From Paracoccaceae bacterium (GTDB taxonomy: Bacteria > Pseudomonadota > Alphaproteobacteria > Rhodobacterales > Rhodobacteraceae), in assembly GCA_007117005.1 (NCBI GenBank), contig SKHK01000080.1, positions 1-36,174 on the forward strand: a stretch of 36,174 nucleotides of DNA, given 5' to 3'. A program made the position numbers and the translations under genes. A model generated the notes under the pieces. That model had not been told where the DNA came from and ran no database searches. It saw only the letters and a list, made by a program, of their open reading frames with translations. Below, in pieces: positions 17,484-26,262 of this stretch (position 1 is the first letter of the stretch; the number at the start of each line of letters is the position of its first letter).

Positions 17484-18365
17484 TCACCCCCCGCCCACGA
17501 AATTCGCGCGCGCGTATCCCTGCAGGAACAAGAGCGCCGACAGATCACCGTGATTGATCCGCAATCGGCATTGCGCGGCCACGCTGGGCTTGGCGTGCAG
17601 CGCCACGCCGGCGCCGGCTGCCTGCAGCATGGCCAAGTCATTGGCCCCGTCCCCCACCGCCATCACCTGCGCCGCCTGCAACCCGCGCCGTGCGGTGATC
17701 TCCTGCATCGCCTGCAGCTTTGCCGCGCGGCCCAGGATCGGCGCGTCCACCGTGCCGGTCAGCCGGCCATCCGCAACCTGCAACAGGTTGGCGCGGTGTT
17801 CGTCGAACCCCAGCGCCGCCGCCACGCGGCCCGTGAAGGCCGTGAACCCGCCGGAGACCAGCACCGCATACCCCCCCTGCGCCCGCATCGTGGCCAGAAG
17901 CGCCCTGCCCCCCGCGCGCAGGGTGATCCGGTCGCGCATCACGTCATCGACCACCGATTCGGGCAGCCCCTTCAGCAGCGCCACCCGTTCGCGCAGCGCC
18001 GGTTCGAAATCCAGCTCGCCATTCATCGCGCGCGCCGTGATGGCCGCCACAGCCGCGCCATGACCGGCCATGTCGGCCAGTTCGTCGATGCATTCCTGCT
18101 CGATCATGGTGCTGTCCATATCGGCGATCAGCATCGCCTTGCGCCGCGCCGCCGCCGGTTGCACGGCCAGGTCGATCCCCTGCGCCTGCAGCGCCTCCCA
18201 CACAGCCCACAGGTCTGCCGGCTCTGCGGCAAGCGGGAATTCCGCCGCCTCGCCCTCGGCCAGCCAGCGCAGCGGCCCGCCATCCCACGCCGCGCGCAAT
18301 GTCTCGGCCCGGGCCGGGCTCAGGCAAGGGGCCGCCGGGTCGCTGATCAGAGTCGCAATGAACAT
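17484..18365 (-). CDS. serB: Phosphoserine phosphatase
   Basis: Last step of serine synthesis: hydrolyses phosphoserine in the cytoplasm. It has 293 residues from the ATG at 18365, which has GGAGG (complement of 18371-18375) five bases before it. HAD-family motifs are clear: nucleophile Asp82 and Asp84 in ADMDSTMIEQECID, VSGGFTAF for motif II, a lysine in GRAAKLQAM for motif III, and VGDGANDLAML for motif IV. A short N-terminal ACT-like region of about 70 residues precedes the catalytic domain, as in other alphaproteobacterial SerB. serA and serC, often neighbours, are not present. Confidence 0.96.
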   Translation of the reverse strand: MFIATLISDPAAPCLSPARAETLRAAWDGGPLRWLAEGEAAEFPLAAEPADLWAVWEALQAQGIDLAVQPAAARRKAMLIADMDSTMIEQECIDELADMAGHGAAVAAITARAMNGELDFEPALRERVALLKGLPESVVDDVMRDRITLRAGGRALLATMRAQGGYAVLVSGGFTAFTGRVAAALGFDEHRANLLQVADGRLTGTVDAPILGRAAKLQAMQEITARRGLQAAQVMAVGDGANDLAMLQAAGAGVALHAKPSVAAQCRLRINHGDLSALLFLQGYARANFVGGG

Positions 18366-18531
18366 GGGTGCCTCCAAATTTGCTGCCGGTCAGGCCCCCA
18401 TCAGTCAGGCCCGCGCCCGCCCTTAGGCGATATCCCGCCGACCCGCCAGCCCCCGACCTTTCGTCCCGGCATCCGGGGTGATCCATGCCAAAGGCGCGCC
18501 CGTAACCCTTCAAAATGAAAGGGAGAGCACC

Positions 18532-18903
18532 ATGCCGAACCGTCTGATCGCCCTGCTGGCCGCCAGCACCGCCAGCGTCATGATCGCCGCGCAGCCCGCC
18601 CCGGCCTCATCCTTCCAGCAGATCACCTCGGCCAGTGAATTCGAACAGGTTGTCATCGGCCATCAGCTTTCGCGCTTCGGCATCCGCCTGCAGGTGACCG
18701 AGGATGGCGAGATCAACGGTCGCGCCTTCGGCTATTCCGTCACCGGCGACTGGCAGTGGCGCGACGGTTTTTTCTGCCGCATCATGGACTGGGGCGGTAC
18801 CGAAATTCCGTATAATTGCCAAATGGTTCTGCGCAGCGACAATTCGGTGCGCTTTGTCTCTGACCAGGGAACGGGTGACAGCGCCGATTTCCGGCTGCGG
18901 TGA
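18532..18903 (+). CDS. Small conserved secreted protein of unknown function
   Basis: Product of 123 residues with a signal peptide (1-25, ALLAASTASVMIAAQPAPAS) and a compact domain that contains two aromatic, Cys-bearing stretches: GDWQWRDGFFCRIMDWGG and YNCQMVL, suggesting one disulfide in the mature form. I recognise the type as a short Rhodobacteraceae secreted protein, sometimes mislabelled as dihydrodipicolinate reductase; it has no nucleotide-binding motif and cannot be that enzyme. GGGAGAG at 18521-18527 supports the start. It ends 23 bases before the convergent DUF1674 stop. Confidence 0.75.
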   Translation: MPNRLIALLAASTASVMIAAQPAPASSFQQITSASEFEQVVIGHQLSRFGIRLQVTEDGEINGRAFGYSVTGDWQWRDGFFCRIMDWGGTEIPYNCQMVLRSDNSVRFVSDQGTGDSADFRLR

Positions 18904-18926
18904 TCCGGCACGCCATTCGACCAATC

Positions 18927-19145
18927 TCAGAAATCGATCGCCAGCCCCTTGCGCTCCCAATCGCCATAGCGCACGGGTTCCGGCCCCTTCCTGCCGCCCA
19001 GCTCCCTCGGCATCGCCCGGGCCTCTGCCTCTGCCTTTTGCCGACGCTCCTCGGCCTCGGCCAACGCCCGCTGGGCGGCGGGCGGCAGGCCCGGCGCCGG
19101 ATCAACCGGATTTTCGGTGGCGGGGGGTTGGGTGCTGTCGGTCAT
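18927..19145 (-). CDS. DUF1674 protein, SdhAF4-like
   Basis: A 72-residue protein whose last part, ELGGRKGPEPVRYGDWERKG followed by LAIDF, is the defining C-terminal motif of DUF1674, the family that includes mitochondrial succinate dehydrogenase assembly factor 4. The N-terminal half is Pro/Ala/Glu-rich and probably disordered. By analogy it would assist flavinylated SdhA, but that is inference; no sdh gene is nearby. The start MTDSTQPP is chosen over a longer frame because upstream sequence has no family resemblance. It is divergent from the rRNA methyltransferase gene, a neighbourhood I recall from other Rhodobacteraceae. Confidence 0.85.
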   Translation of the reverse strand: MTDSTQPPATENPVDPAPGLPPAAQRALAEAEERRQKAEAEARAMPRELGGRKGPEPVRYGDWERKGLAIDF

Positions 19146-19352
19146 ATCTGTGATCCTTGGCGAGCATCGGAGGCCAGCATCGGGCGAAGAGGGCGCCGGC
19201 AACGGGCTTGCGCCGCACGGACCCGTGGCTTACCGCAAGACCTAGATCGCCGGTGCGGAATGGGCAAGCCGGGGGGCGTATGACCTCGGATGGTTCTTGC
19301 ACGGCCCAAAGCCGCTATTTCAGACGCACCCTCAGACCCCGAACCTGACCCC

Positions 19353-20681
19353 ATGTCCAGACCACCGCCCCGCCCGGATCACGCCGACACCGCCACCGCG
19401 GCGCAGGACCGGGACGCTGCGCGCGGGCTGGCCATCGACCTGCTGGTCGGCGTGCTGAACGACGGGCAGATGCTGGACGAGCAACCTTTCGCCCAGCACA
19501 GCACGCCCGAACAGCGCGCCCGCGCAAGGCGGCTGGTCCTGGCGTGCCTGCGCGATCTGCAGCGCGCCGATGCGGTGCTGAACCCGCTGCTGCGCAAGCC
19601 GCCGCCGCCCCACCTGCATGCGCTGCTGCGGCTTTCGGTGGTTGAAATCCTGACGCTGGACGCGCCCGCCCATGCCGTGGTGCAGGCCGCCGTCACCACC
19701 GCGCGGGCGCAACAGGGCGGCAGCGCCATGGCCGGCCTGGTCAACGCCGTGCTGCGCCGCGCCGCGACGACCGAGGCTCAGACCTGGGCCGCCCTGCCCC
19801 CAGGCCGGTTGCCGGGATGGCTGCGCCGGCGGCTGGGCGCGGCCTATGGCAAGGACGCGGTTGCCGGCATCGAGGCCGCGCATCACGCCGGGGCGCCGCT
19901 GGACCTGACCCTGCCCCCCATGCCGGCGGCCGAGCGGGACGCACTGACACAGGCGCTGGATACCGCCGCCGGCCCCGTGCAGGCGCTGCCCGGCGGGTCG
20001 CTGCGGCTGGGCGCGGGGGTCCAGGTCTCTGCCCTGCCGGGCTATGCGGAGGGGCGCTGGTGGGTGCAGGATGCCGCCGCCGCGCTGCCCGCGACGCTGC
20101 TGGCGGCGCAGGTGGACGAGGCTGTGCTGGACCTGTGCGCCGCGCCCGGGGGCAAGACGATGCAACTGGCGGCCACGGGCGCGCAGGTCACGGCGCTGGA
20201 CCGCTCTGCCCGCCGGCTGGAACGGCTGCGCGCCAATCTGGCCCGCACCGGGCTGGTGGCAGAGACCGTCTGCGCTGATGCGCTGGACTGGCAGCCGCCC
20301 GCGCCGGTGGACGCCGTGCTGCTGGACGCGCCCTGCACCGCCACCGGCACCATCCGCCGCCACCCGGAACTGCCGCAGATCCGAAAGCCCGCGGGCCTGC
20401 AGGCGCTGACCGACCTGCAGGCGCAGCTGATCGACACGGCAGCAGGTTTCCTGCGGCCGGGCGGGCGGCTGGTCTATTGCACCTGCTCGCTCTTGCCGCA
20501 GGAGGGCGAGGACCAACTGGCCGCCGCTCTGGCCCGCAACCCCGGCCTGACGCTGGCGCCTCACCCGCCCCTGCCGCTGGGTGCACCCGCTGCAAAGGGC
20601 GGCTGGCGCACGCGGCCGGATGACCCCGCGCTGGCGGACGGGATGGATGGTTTCTTCATGGTTCTGCTGCAAAAGGCCTGA
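19353..20681 (+). CDS. rsmB: RsmB-type rRNA (cytosine-C5) methyltransferase
   Basis: Methylates a cytosine of 16S rRNA using SAM. The 442 residues hold an N-terminal NusB-like helical domain (about 20-145), a linker/PUA-like stretch, and a Rossmann methyltransferase domain (from about 235) with SAM motif LDLCAAPGGKT (259-269), DAPCTATG with Cys328 (motif IV) and VYCTCSLLPQEGE with Cys378 (motif VI, the nucleophile in this family). The ATG at 19353 is used; the frame opens earlier at 19290 without support. The exact target (C967-type) is by family. Confidence 0.92.
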   Translation: MSRPPPRPDHADTATAAQDRDAARGLAIDLLVGVLNDGQMLDEQPFAQHSTPEQRARARRLVLACLRDLQRADAVLNPLLRKPPPPHLHALLRLSVVEILTLDAPAHAVVQAAVTTARAQQGGSAMAGLVNAVLRRAATTEAQTWAALPPGRLPGWLRRRLGAAYGKDAVAGIEAAHHAGAPLDLTLPPMPAAERDALTQALDTAAGPVQALPGGSLRLGAGVQVSALPGYAEGRWWVQDAAAALPATLLAAQVDEAVLDLCAAPGGKTMQLAATGAQVTALDRSARRLERLRANLARTGLVAETVCADALDWQPPAPVDAVLLDAPCTATGTIRRHPELPQIRKPAGLQALTDLQAQLIDTAAGFLRPGGRLVYCTCSLLPQEGEDQLAAALARNPGLTLAPHPPLPLGAPAAKGGWRTRPDDPALADGMDGFFMVLLQKA

Positions 20682-20791
20682 GCCATGCGGCGGCCAGTCA
20701 TGCCGGATTCACAGCCGGCGCAAACTGCCTTATGCTGGCGCGCAAAAGCATTCGACCGGATGCCTTCAGACCAGGATCAAGGACCAGCCCC

Positions 20792-22210
20792 ATGCTCAAC
20801 GGCTCTGCCAGCTTTGCGGCCCCCAACGCGCCCTCCATCCCTGTTCATGCCATCCGGGCAGAGGACCTGGACGGCTGGCTTGCCGCGCAGCCGGAACGCG
20901 TGCGCAACTGGCTGAAGGCGCTGAACTTCACCGCGGCGGGGGGCGAGCTTCTGGCGGTGCCGGGCAATGGCGGCGATGTGGCGCTGGTGGTGGCCGGGCT
21001 GGGCGGCGCGGCGGCCCGGGCGCGCACCCGCTTTTCGCTGGGCGCGGCGGCCCGGCGGCTGCCGGCGGGCATCTATCACATTGCCGGCGAGCATCCGCCC
21101 GCATTCCTGCACGAACAGGCGCTGGGCTGGCTGTTGGCCGGCTACAGCTTTACCCGTTTCCGGCAGGGGGCGGGAAACCGCCCTTCGGCCCTGCTGAAGG
21201 CCCCGGCGGGCGTCGATTCGCGCCGGCTGGAGATCATCGCCGCCGGCGAATGGCTGACACGGGACCTGATCAACACGCCCGCCAGCCATATGGGCCCGGA
21301 AGAGCTGGAAACCACCGCCCTTGCACTGGCCGAGGAATTCGCCGCGCAGGTCTCGGTCACCTATGGCGACGACCTGCTGCATGAGAACTTTCCGCTGATC
21401 CATGCCGTCGGCCGCGCGTCTGACCGTATCCCGCGGCTGCTGGACATGCGCTGGGGCGATGCCGGCCCGCGGCTGACACTGGTGGGCAAGGGCGTGTGCT
21501 TCGACACTGGCGGGCTGAACCTGAAGCCCGGGAGCTCGATGGGCCTGATGAAAAAGGACATGGGCGGCGCGGCCACGGTGCTGGGGCTGGCGATGATGAT
21601 CATGGCGCTGGGTTGGCCGGTGCGGCTGCGGGTGCTGATCCCGGCGGTGGAAAACGCTGTCTCCGGCGCCGCCTTCCGGCCCGGCGACATCCTGACCGCG
21701 CGCAACGGGCTGACGGTAGAGGTCAACAACACCGATGCCGAGGGGCGGCTGGTGCTGGCCGATGCGCTGGCCCTGGCCGATGAGGAAACGCCCGATGCGC
21801 TGGTCTGCATGGCAACGCTGACCGGGGCGGCGCGGGTGGCGCTGGGACCGGATATCGCGCCCTTCTACACCGATGACGAGGGTTTGGCCGCGGCGCTGGG
21901 GCAGGCCGCCGCCGATCAGGCCGATCCGCTGTGGAGGCTGCCCTTCCACGCGCCCTATGAGCCGATGATCGAACCCGGCATCGCCGATCTGGACAATGCA
22001 CCGGCGGGCGGGATGGCGGGATCGCTGACTGCGGCGCTGTTCCTGCGCCGTTTCGTGCAGGCCAGCCCGCGTTTCGCGCATCTGGACATCTATGGCTGGC
22101 AACCCAAACCGGCGCCCGGCCGGCCGAAGGGCGGGGTCGGGCAGGGCGCACGGGCGCTGCTGGCGGCACTGCCCGGCGTGCTGGGGCTGGATCAGGGCGA
22201 CGGGGCATGA
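20792..22210 (+). CDS. M17 family leucyl aminopeptidase-like protein
   Basis: Cytosolic two-metal aminopeptidase of 472 residues. The C-terminal catalytic domain (from about 170) has VGKGVCFDTGGLNLKPG with the first metal ligands, MKKDMGGAA, and the family signature NTDAEGRLVL. The N-terminal domain is shorter and more divergent than in PepA, which fits the PepB-like group seen in alphaproteobacteria. AAGGA at about 20779-20783 supports the ATG at 20792 over an in-frame ATG at 20732. An ATGA overlap joins it to the NlpC/P60 gene, so peptide cleavage and wall-peptide hydrolysis may be linked, for example in recycling murein peptides. Confidence 0.92.
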   Translation: MLNGSASFAAPNAPSIPVHAIRAEDLDGWLAAQPERVRNWLKALNFTAAGGELLAVPGNGGDVALVVAGLGGAAARARTRFSLGAAARRLPAGIYHIAGEHPPAFLHEQALGWLLAGYSFTRFRQGAGNRPSALLKAPAGVDSRRLEIIAAGEWLTRDLINTPASHMGPEELETTALALAEEFAAQVSVTYGDDLLHENFPLIHAVGRASDRIPRLLDMRWGDAGPRLTLVGKGVCFDTGGLNLKPGSSMGLMKKDMGGAATVLGLAMMIMALGWPVRLRVLIPAVENAVSGAAFRPGDILTARNGLTVEVNNTDAEGRLVLADALALADEETPDALVCMATLTGAARVALGPDIAPFYTDDEGLAAALGQAAADQADPLWRLPFHAPYEPMIEPGIADLDNAPAGGMAGSLTAALFLRRFVQASPRFAHLDIYGWQPKPAPGRPKGGVGQGARALLAALPGVLGLDQGDGA

Positions 22211-23049
22211 GCCATGACCGCCGCTTTCACCCGGTCTGTGGCGGGGTGGCGCATGAGAGCCTGCGCGGGCAGCTTCGGGGTGCGCGCTTCACGCAGGGGC
22301 GGCGCTACCGCATCGCCGCGCCGCTGGCCGATCTGTGCGCCACGCCGGGCGGGGCGCGGGACAGGCAATTACTGACCGGCGCGCCCTTTCGTGCGCTGTT
22401 GTGGCAGGGCGGCGCCGTCTTCGGGTTTCACGAGGGCGACGGCTATTGCGGTTGGGTCACGGCTGCCGCGCTGGGGCCTGATGAGGGCTGCACGCATCGG
22501 CTGGTGGTGCCGGCAAGCCATCTCTACCCTGCACCGGACATCAAGACCCCGCCGCGCATGGCCCTGTACATGGGCGCGCAACTGCGGGTGACGGGGCAGG
22601 ACGGCGCGCTGACCCGCACAGCCGGCGGCTGGGTGCCGACGGCGCACCTTGCTGCGCAGACGGAACAGGCGGCGGACCCGGCGGCAATGGCCCGGCGCTT
22701 TCTGGGCGCGCCCTATCTGTGGGGCGGCAACAGTTGGGCGGGGATAGACTGTTCGGGGCTGGTGCAGGTAGCCTTTCACGCCTGCGGGCTGGACTGCCCC
22801 GCCGACAGCGACCTGCAACGTGCCATGCCGGGCAAGGCGGTGATCCCGGGCGGGGAACAGGGCGGCGATCTGGCCTTCTGGCCGGGGCATGTGGGGCTGA
22901 TCACCGGCCCGGACCGCATTATCCACGCCAATGCCCATCACATGGCGGTGGTGGAAGAGCCGCTGGCCGATGCCGCCGTCCGCATCCGCGCCACAGGCGG
23001 GCCTGACCCGGTGCTGCTGCGGGTGGCGCGGAGCGCCGATCAGCTCTGA
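22207..23049 (+). CDS. NlpC/P60 family peptidase with SH3-like domains
   Basis: Predicted gamma-D-glutamyl-diamino acid endopeptidase acting on peptidoglycan peptides. The 280 residues show SH3-like regions (about 20-150) and a C-terminal NlpC/P60 domain (160-275) with Cys182 in GIDCSGLVQ, His228 in PGHVGLI and His240 in IIHANAHH. There is no signal peptide; together with translational coupling to a cytosolic aminopeptidase this favours cytoplasmic degradation of recycled or imported muropeptides. The stop is followed by a C10 tract and the shared terminator. Confidence 0.92.
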   Translation: MSHDRRFHPVCGGVAHESLRGQLRGARFTQGRRYRIAAPLADLCATPGGARDRQLLTGAPFRALLWQGGAVFGFHEGDGYCGWVTAAALGPDEGCTHRLVVPASHLYPAPDIKTPPRMALYMGAQLRVTGQDGALTRTAGGWVPTAHLAAQTEQAADPAAMARRFLGAPYLWGGNSWAGIDCSGLVQVAFHACGLDCPADSDLQRAMPGKAVIPGGEQGGDLAFWPGHVGLITGPDRIIHANAHHMAVVEEPLADAAVRIRATGGPDPVLLRVARSADQL

Positions 23050-23087
23050 CCGCCCCCCCCCCTGGCACCCAGTCCCGTAAGGCAGGC

Positions 23088-23117
23088 AAAAAAGGGGCCG
23101 GCATTGCCGGCCCCTTT
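23088..23117. terminator. Bidirectional terminator, NlpC/P60 gene and liv operon
   Basis: Twelve-base-pair stem AAAGGGGCCGGC (23091-23102) / GCCGGCCCCTTT (23106-23117) with an ATT loop. Six A on the left (23088-23093) give a U-run on the minus strand, so it is a good intrinsic terminator for livK; the shorter TTT on the right may serve the plus-strand gene. Confidence 0.85.
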
Positions 23118-23140
23118 CAGGTTTTCTGGCTATCGAGGTC

Positions 23141-24310
23141 TCAGTCCTCGCCGCCCAGTCGTTCAAGCAGCTGCCAGACGCCATCCTGAACCTGCGACAC
23201 GGTGATGATATCGGTGCCACGGTGGCTCTCAGGCGAGAAGCGCAGTTGCACATCCAGCAGTTCGTCGAAGTAATCGAGCGAATACATTCCCTCCATGAAG
23301 CTCTCCAGCGTCAGGTCAGGGCCCGCGGCCTCCAGCGCACGGTGCAGCGCATGGGCCGAGGCATAGCCCAGCATCGCAAAACCGCCGGGCTGTTCGCCAT
23401 AGCGCTCCTGGTAACGCTCGACGAAATCGGCGACCACGGGGTTGTCCTGGCGGGCCTGCAGGTCGGACCAGCTGGCCGCGCCGTAAAGCCCCTCTGTCGC
23501 GCCGCCCGGCACCCCGGCCACGGCCTCGTGGAAACCGGCCGAGCTGACCAGGAACACCGCATCATCCCAGCCCAGACGCTGAGCCGTGACATAGACGGTG
23601 ATGGTGGCGCGGATGCCCAGCGCGATGGTCACGGCATCACAACCGGCCGAACGCAGGCGGGTCAGCGCGCCGACGAAGTCCTGCTCGTTCGGGCTGTGGG
23701 TCGTCTGGTCCAGCAGTTCCAGACCCAGCAGTTCTGCCCCGTCGCGCGTACCCTCGAAGATTTCCTCGCCGAAGTCGGTGGGCAGATACATCGAACACAC
23801 GCTCTCGATGCCCCGTTCACGCTGCAGGTAGCGCAAACCCTCGATCATCTCGGCGTGATAGGTGCCCAGCAGCGGGAAGTTCAGCCCCGGCGGGTCCGGC
23901 AGGATCTGACGCGCGGCCGTCAGGGCGAACAGGTTGGGGACCTGGCGGCGCTCCATCAGCGGGAAATGGGTCACGTTGTGCGGCGTGCCCAGATTGCCCA
24001 TCATGACAAAGACGCGGTCACGTTCGATCAGCTTGTTGAACGCCTGGGTGGCGCGGGGCAACTGATAGCCATGATCCTCGACGATGTGACGGATCGTGCG
24101 GCCATGCACGCCGCCAGCGGCGTTCAGCTCATCGAAATACAGGTTCGACCCGTTGACCGACGGGGTCGAAATGGCGGCAAAGATGCCCGACAGGTCATGC
24201 GCCCCGCCGACAAGGATCTCGGTATCGGTCACGCCGCGGACCTGCGCCTGCGCGCCCCCCGCCAGCGCCACAACCGCCGCGGCGGCCATGAGTGTCTTTA
24301 GTTGTTTCAT
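23141..24310 (-). CDS. livK: Periplasmic substrate-binding protein of a Liv-type ABC transporter
   Basis: Captures the substrate in the periplasm for the LivHMGF importer. It has 389 residues with a signal peptide (1-22, LMAAAAVVALAGGAQA) and a type I periplasmic-binding fold; GVTDTEILVGGAHDLSG at the mature start and the DFVGALTRLRSAGCDAV segment are typical. The substrate is unlikely to be settled by the name: an acyl-CoA ligase gene within this operon points to an organic acid, perhaps aromatic or fatty, rather than branched-chain amino acids. GGGAGG lies five bases before the ATG. It is the last gene of the operon. Confidence 0.88.
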   Translation of the reverse strand: MKQLKTLMAAAAVVALAGGAQAQVRGVTDTEILVGGAHDLSGIFAAISTPSVNGSNLYFDELNAAGGVHGRTIRHIVEDHGYQLPRATQAFNKLIERDRVFVMMGNLGTPHNVTHFPLMERRQVPNLFALTAARQILPDPPGLNFPLLGTYHAEMIEGLRYLQRERGIESVCSMYLPTDFGEEIFEGTRDGAELLGLELLDQTTHSPNEQDFVGALTRLRSAGCDAVTIALGIRATITVYVTAQRLGWDDAVFLVSSAGFHEAVAGVPGGATEGLYGAASWSDLQARQDNPVVADFVERYQERYGEQPGGFAMLGYASAHALHRALEAAGPDLTLESFMEGMYSLDYFDELLDVQLRFSPESHRGTDIITVSQVQDGVWQLLERLGGED

Positions 24311-24346
24311 GCTTTCCTCCCTTTGCAGGCCCTCCCAGGCCCCGAC

Positions 24347-26203
24347 TCAATACATAGCATCAATCAGCGCCGCGTGGCGTTTTTCCACCGTCGCGCGCTT
24401 CAGTTTCATCGTGGCAGTCAGTTCCTCGTCCTCGGCGGTCAGCAGCACGTCGATCAGACGGAAATCCTTGATCTGTTCGACGCGGGCGAATTCCTTGTTC
24501 ACAGCATCGACCTCGCGCTTGATCAGGTCAATCACCTCCTCGGCGCGGCACAGGCTGCGGAAATCGGAGAACGGCACCTTGTGGTCCTGGGCGTATTTCT
24601 CGACATTCTCCTGATCGATCATGATCAGGCAGGTCAGATATTTGCGTTTGTCGCCGATCACCACGGCGTCGCTGATGTAATGGCTGAACTTCAGCCGGCT
24701 TTCGATCTCGGCGGGGGTGATGTTCTTGCCGCCGGCGGTGATGATGATGTCCTTCATCCGGCCGGTGATGGTCAGGAACCCGTCTTCCATGCGGCCGATA
24801 TCGCCAGTGCGCAGCCAGCCGTCCTCGGTCATCGTCTCGGCGGTCTTGTCGGGCTTGTTCAGGTAGCCGGTAAAGACGTTCAGCCCCTTGACCTGAATCT
24901 CGTCGGCATCGCCGATGCGCACCTGCACGCCCGGCAGCGGCCTTCCGACAGACCCTGTCTGGTTCGACCCAGGCTGGTTGATCGTCGCCACGCCGGCGGT
25001 TTCGGACATGCCGAAGCCTTCGTAGAGCGGCACGCCAATGGCGTGGAACCAGCGCAAGAGTTCCGGCGAAATGGGCGCGGCGCCGGTCAGCCCGCGGGTC
25101 AGCCGGTCCATGCCCAGCATGGTGCGCAGGTTGCGCAGGACCATGATGTTCCAGAACCCGTACCAAAGCGCGGTGCCCAGCGGCACCGGCTTGTCCTCCA
25201 TGACATAGCGCGCCCGTGCCTGCCCGGCCTTGATCGCCATCGCAAAGGCCATGCGCCCCGTCCAGGTGGCTTCCTGCGCCATGACCAGCACGCGGGAATA
25301 GATCTTTTCCCACACCCGCGGCACGGCGACGAAACCATGCGGCGAGACCTCGCGCAGGTTGTCGAACACGGTTTCCGGGCTTTCGGCGAAATTGACGGTC
25401 GAGGACACCATCAGTGGTGTGTACAGCGACACGATGCGTTCAAGGATATGGCACAGCGGCAGGAAACAAAGCTGCTCGGCGCCCTGTTCGAAGGACAGCG
25501 CCTGCAGGCTGGCCTCCATCCCGCCCATGATGTTCTCATGGGTCAGCATGACGCCCTTTGGGTCGCCCGTGGTGCCGGAGGTATAGATGAGCACCGCCAG
25601 GTCAGAGGGCTGCACCGCGTCGATGGCACGGTTGAAGGCATCCTCGTCATCATGCTTGCCGCCCAGGCCGTAAAGGTCGGACATCATCATGCATTTGGGG
25701 TGGGTGAAGGCGTGCAGCCCCTCTGGGTCCAGGATGATGACCTTGACCAGGCTGGGCATCTGATCCTCGACCTCGAGGAACTTGTCGAGCTGTTCCTCGT
25801 TTTCCACGAAAAGGAAACGGGTCTGTGAATCGTTGACCAGATAGGCAAGCTGGCGCGCACTGTCGGTCGTGTAGACGCCCGAGGACACCGCGCCCAGGCA
25901 TTGCGCGGCCATGTCGATATACATCCATTCCTTGTTGTCCTCGGAAAGGATAGAGATCACCTCACCCTTTTGCAGGCCCAGGTGCCGCAGGCCCATGGCG
26001 ATCAGCCGCGCGTGGCGCAGGTAGTCGTTCCAGGAATAGGCCTGCCAGATGCCCAAGTCCTTTTCACGATGCGCAGTGGCCTCTCCATTGGCCTGGCAGC
26101 GGGCGCGCAACAGCGCCGGCAGGGTCTTGTGCCCGTCGATATGCACCGGGCGGGTGCCCGTCTTCGCGTTCAGGCGCACGCCCTTGACGATCTGTTCCTG
26201 CAT
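24347..26203 (-). CDS. AMP-binding acyl-CoA ligase within the liv operon
   Basis: ATP-dependent carboxylate-CoA ligase of 618 residues, of the long-chain (bubblegum-like) branch. Visible motifs: LIYTSGTTGDPKG at 205-217 (phosphate loop), GFGMSETAG at 396-404, TGD at 466-468, GRMKD at 481-485, and a C-terminal TATMKLKR with the candidate catalytic lysine (K600 or K602). It lies between livF and livK, 59 and 36 bases from each, on the same strand. An intracellular ligase co-transcribed with an importer suggests that the imported acid is trapped as its CoA ester. GGGAGG precedes the ATG. Confidence 0.92.
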   Translation of the reverse strand: MQEQIVKGVRLNAKTGTRPVHIDGHKTLPALLRARCQANGEATAHREKDLGIWQAYSWNDYLRHARLIAMGLRHLGLQKGEVISILSEDNKEWMYIDMAAQCLGAVSSGVYTTDSARQLAYLVNDSQTRFLFVENEEQLDKFLEVEDQMPSLVKVIILDPEGLHAFTHPKCMMMSDLYGLGGKHDDEDAFNRAIDAVQPSDLAVLIYTSGTTGDPKGVMLTHENIMGGMEASLQALSFEQGAEQLCFLPLCHILERIVSLYTPLMVSSTVNFAESPETVFDNLREVSPHGFVAVPRVWEKIYSRVLVMAQEATWTGRMAFAMAIKAGQARARYVMEDKPVPLGTALWYGFWNIMVLRNLRTMLGMDRLTRGLTGAAPISPELLRWFHAIGVPLYEGFGMSETAGVATINQPGSNQTGSVGRPLPGVQVRIGDADEIQVKGLNVFTGYLNKPDKTAETMTEDGWLRTGDIGRMEDGFLTITGRMKDIIITAGGKNITPAEIESRLKFSHYISDAVVIGDKRKYLTCLIMIDQENVEKYAQDHKVPFSDFRSLCRAEEVIDLIKREVDAVNKEFARVEQIKDFRLIDVLLTAEDEELTATMKLKRATVEKRHAALIDAMY

Positions 26204-26234
26204 GGTCGTCCTCCCGTAAGCGACCTTTCAGTCC

Positions 26235-26262
26235 CCGGTCCGCGCCGTGGCGCGGCGACCGG
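26235..26262 (-). promoter_or_regulatory. Hairpin between livF and the acyl-CoA ligase gene
   Basis: Right after the livF stop, CCGGTC and CGCGCC (26235-26246) face GGCGCG and GACCGG (26249-26254, 26257-26262) with two unpaired bases in one arm. There is no U-run. It may protect the upstream messenger's 3' end or attenuate reading into the ligase and livK. Confidence 0.4.

Noticed and set aside
19332-20672. Minus-strand frame of 446 codons opposite rsmB
   Set aside because: Gln/Arg-rich shadow with no recognisable motif; rsmB has full catalytic motifs.
23053-23062. Run of ten C as a possible phase-variation tract
   Set aside because: It lies after the stop codon of the NlpC/P60 gene and before the terminator, so length changes would not alter a protein or an obvious promoter.
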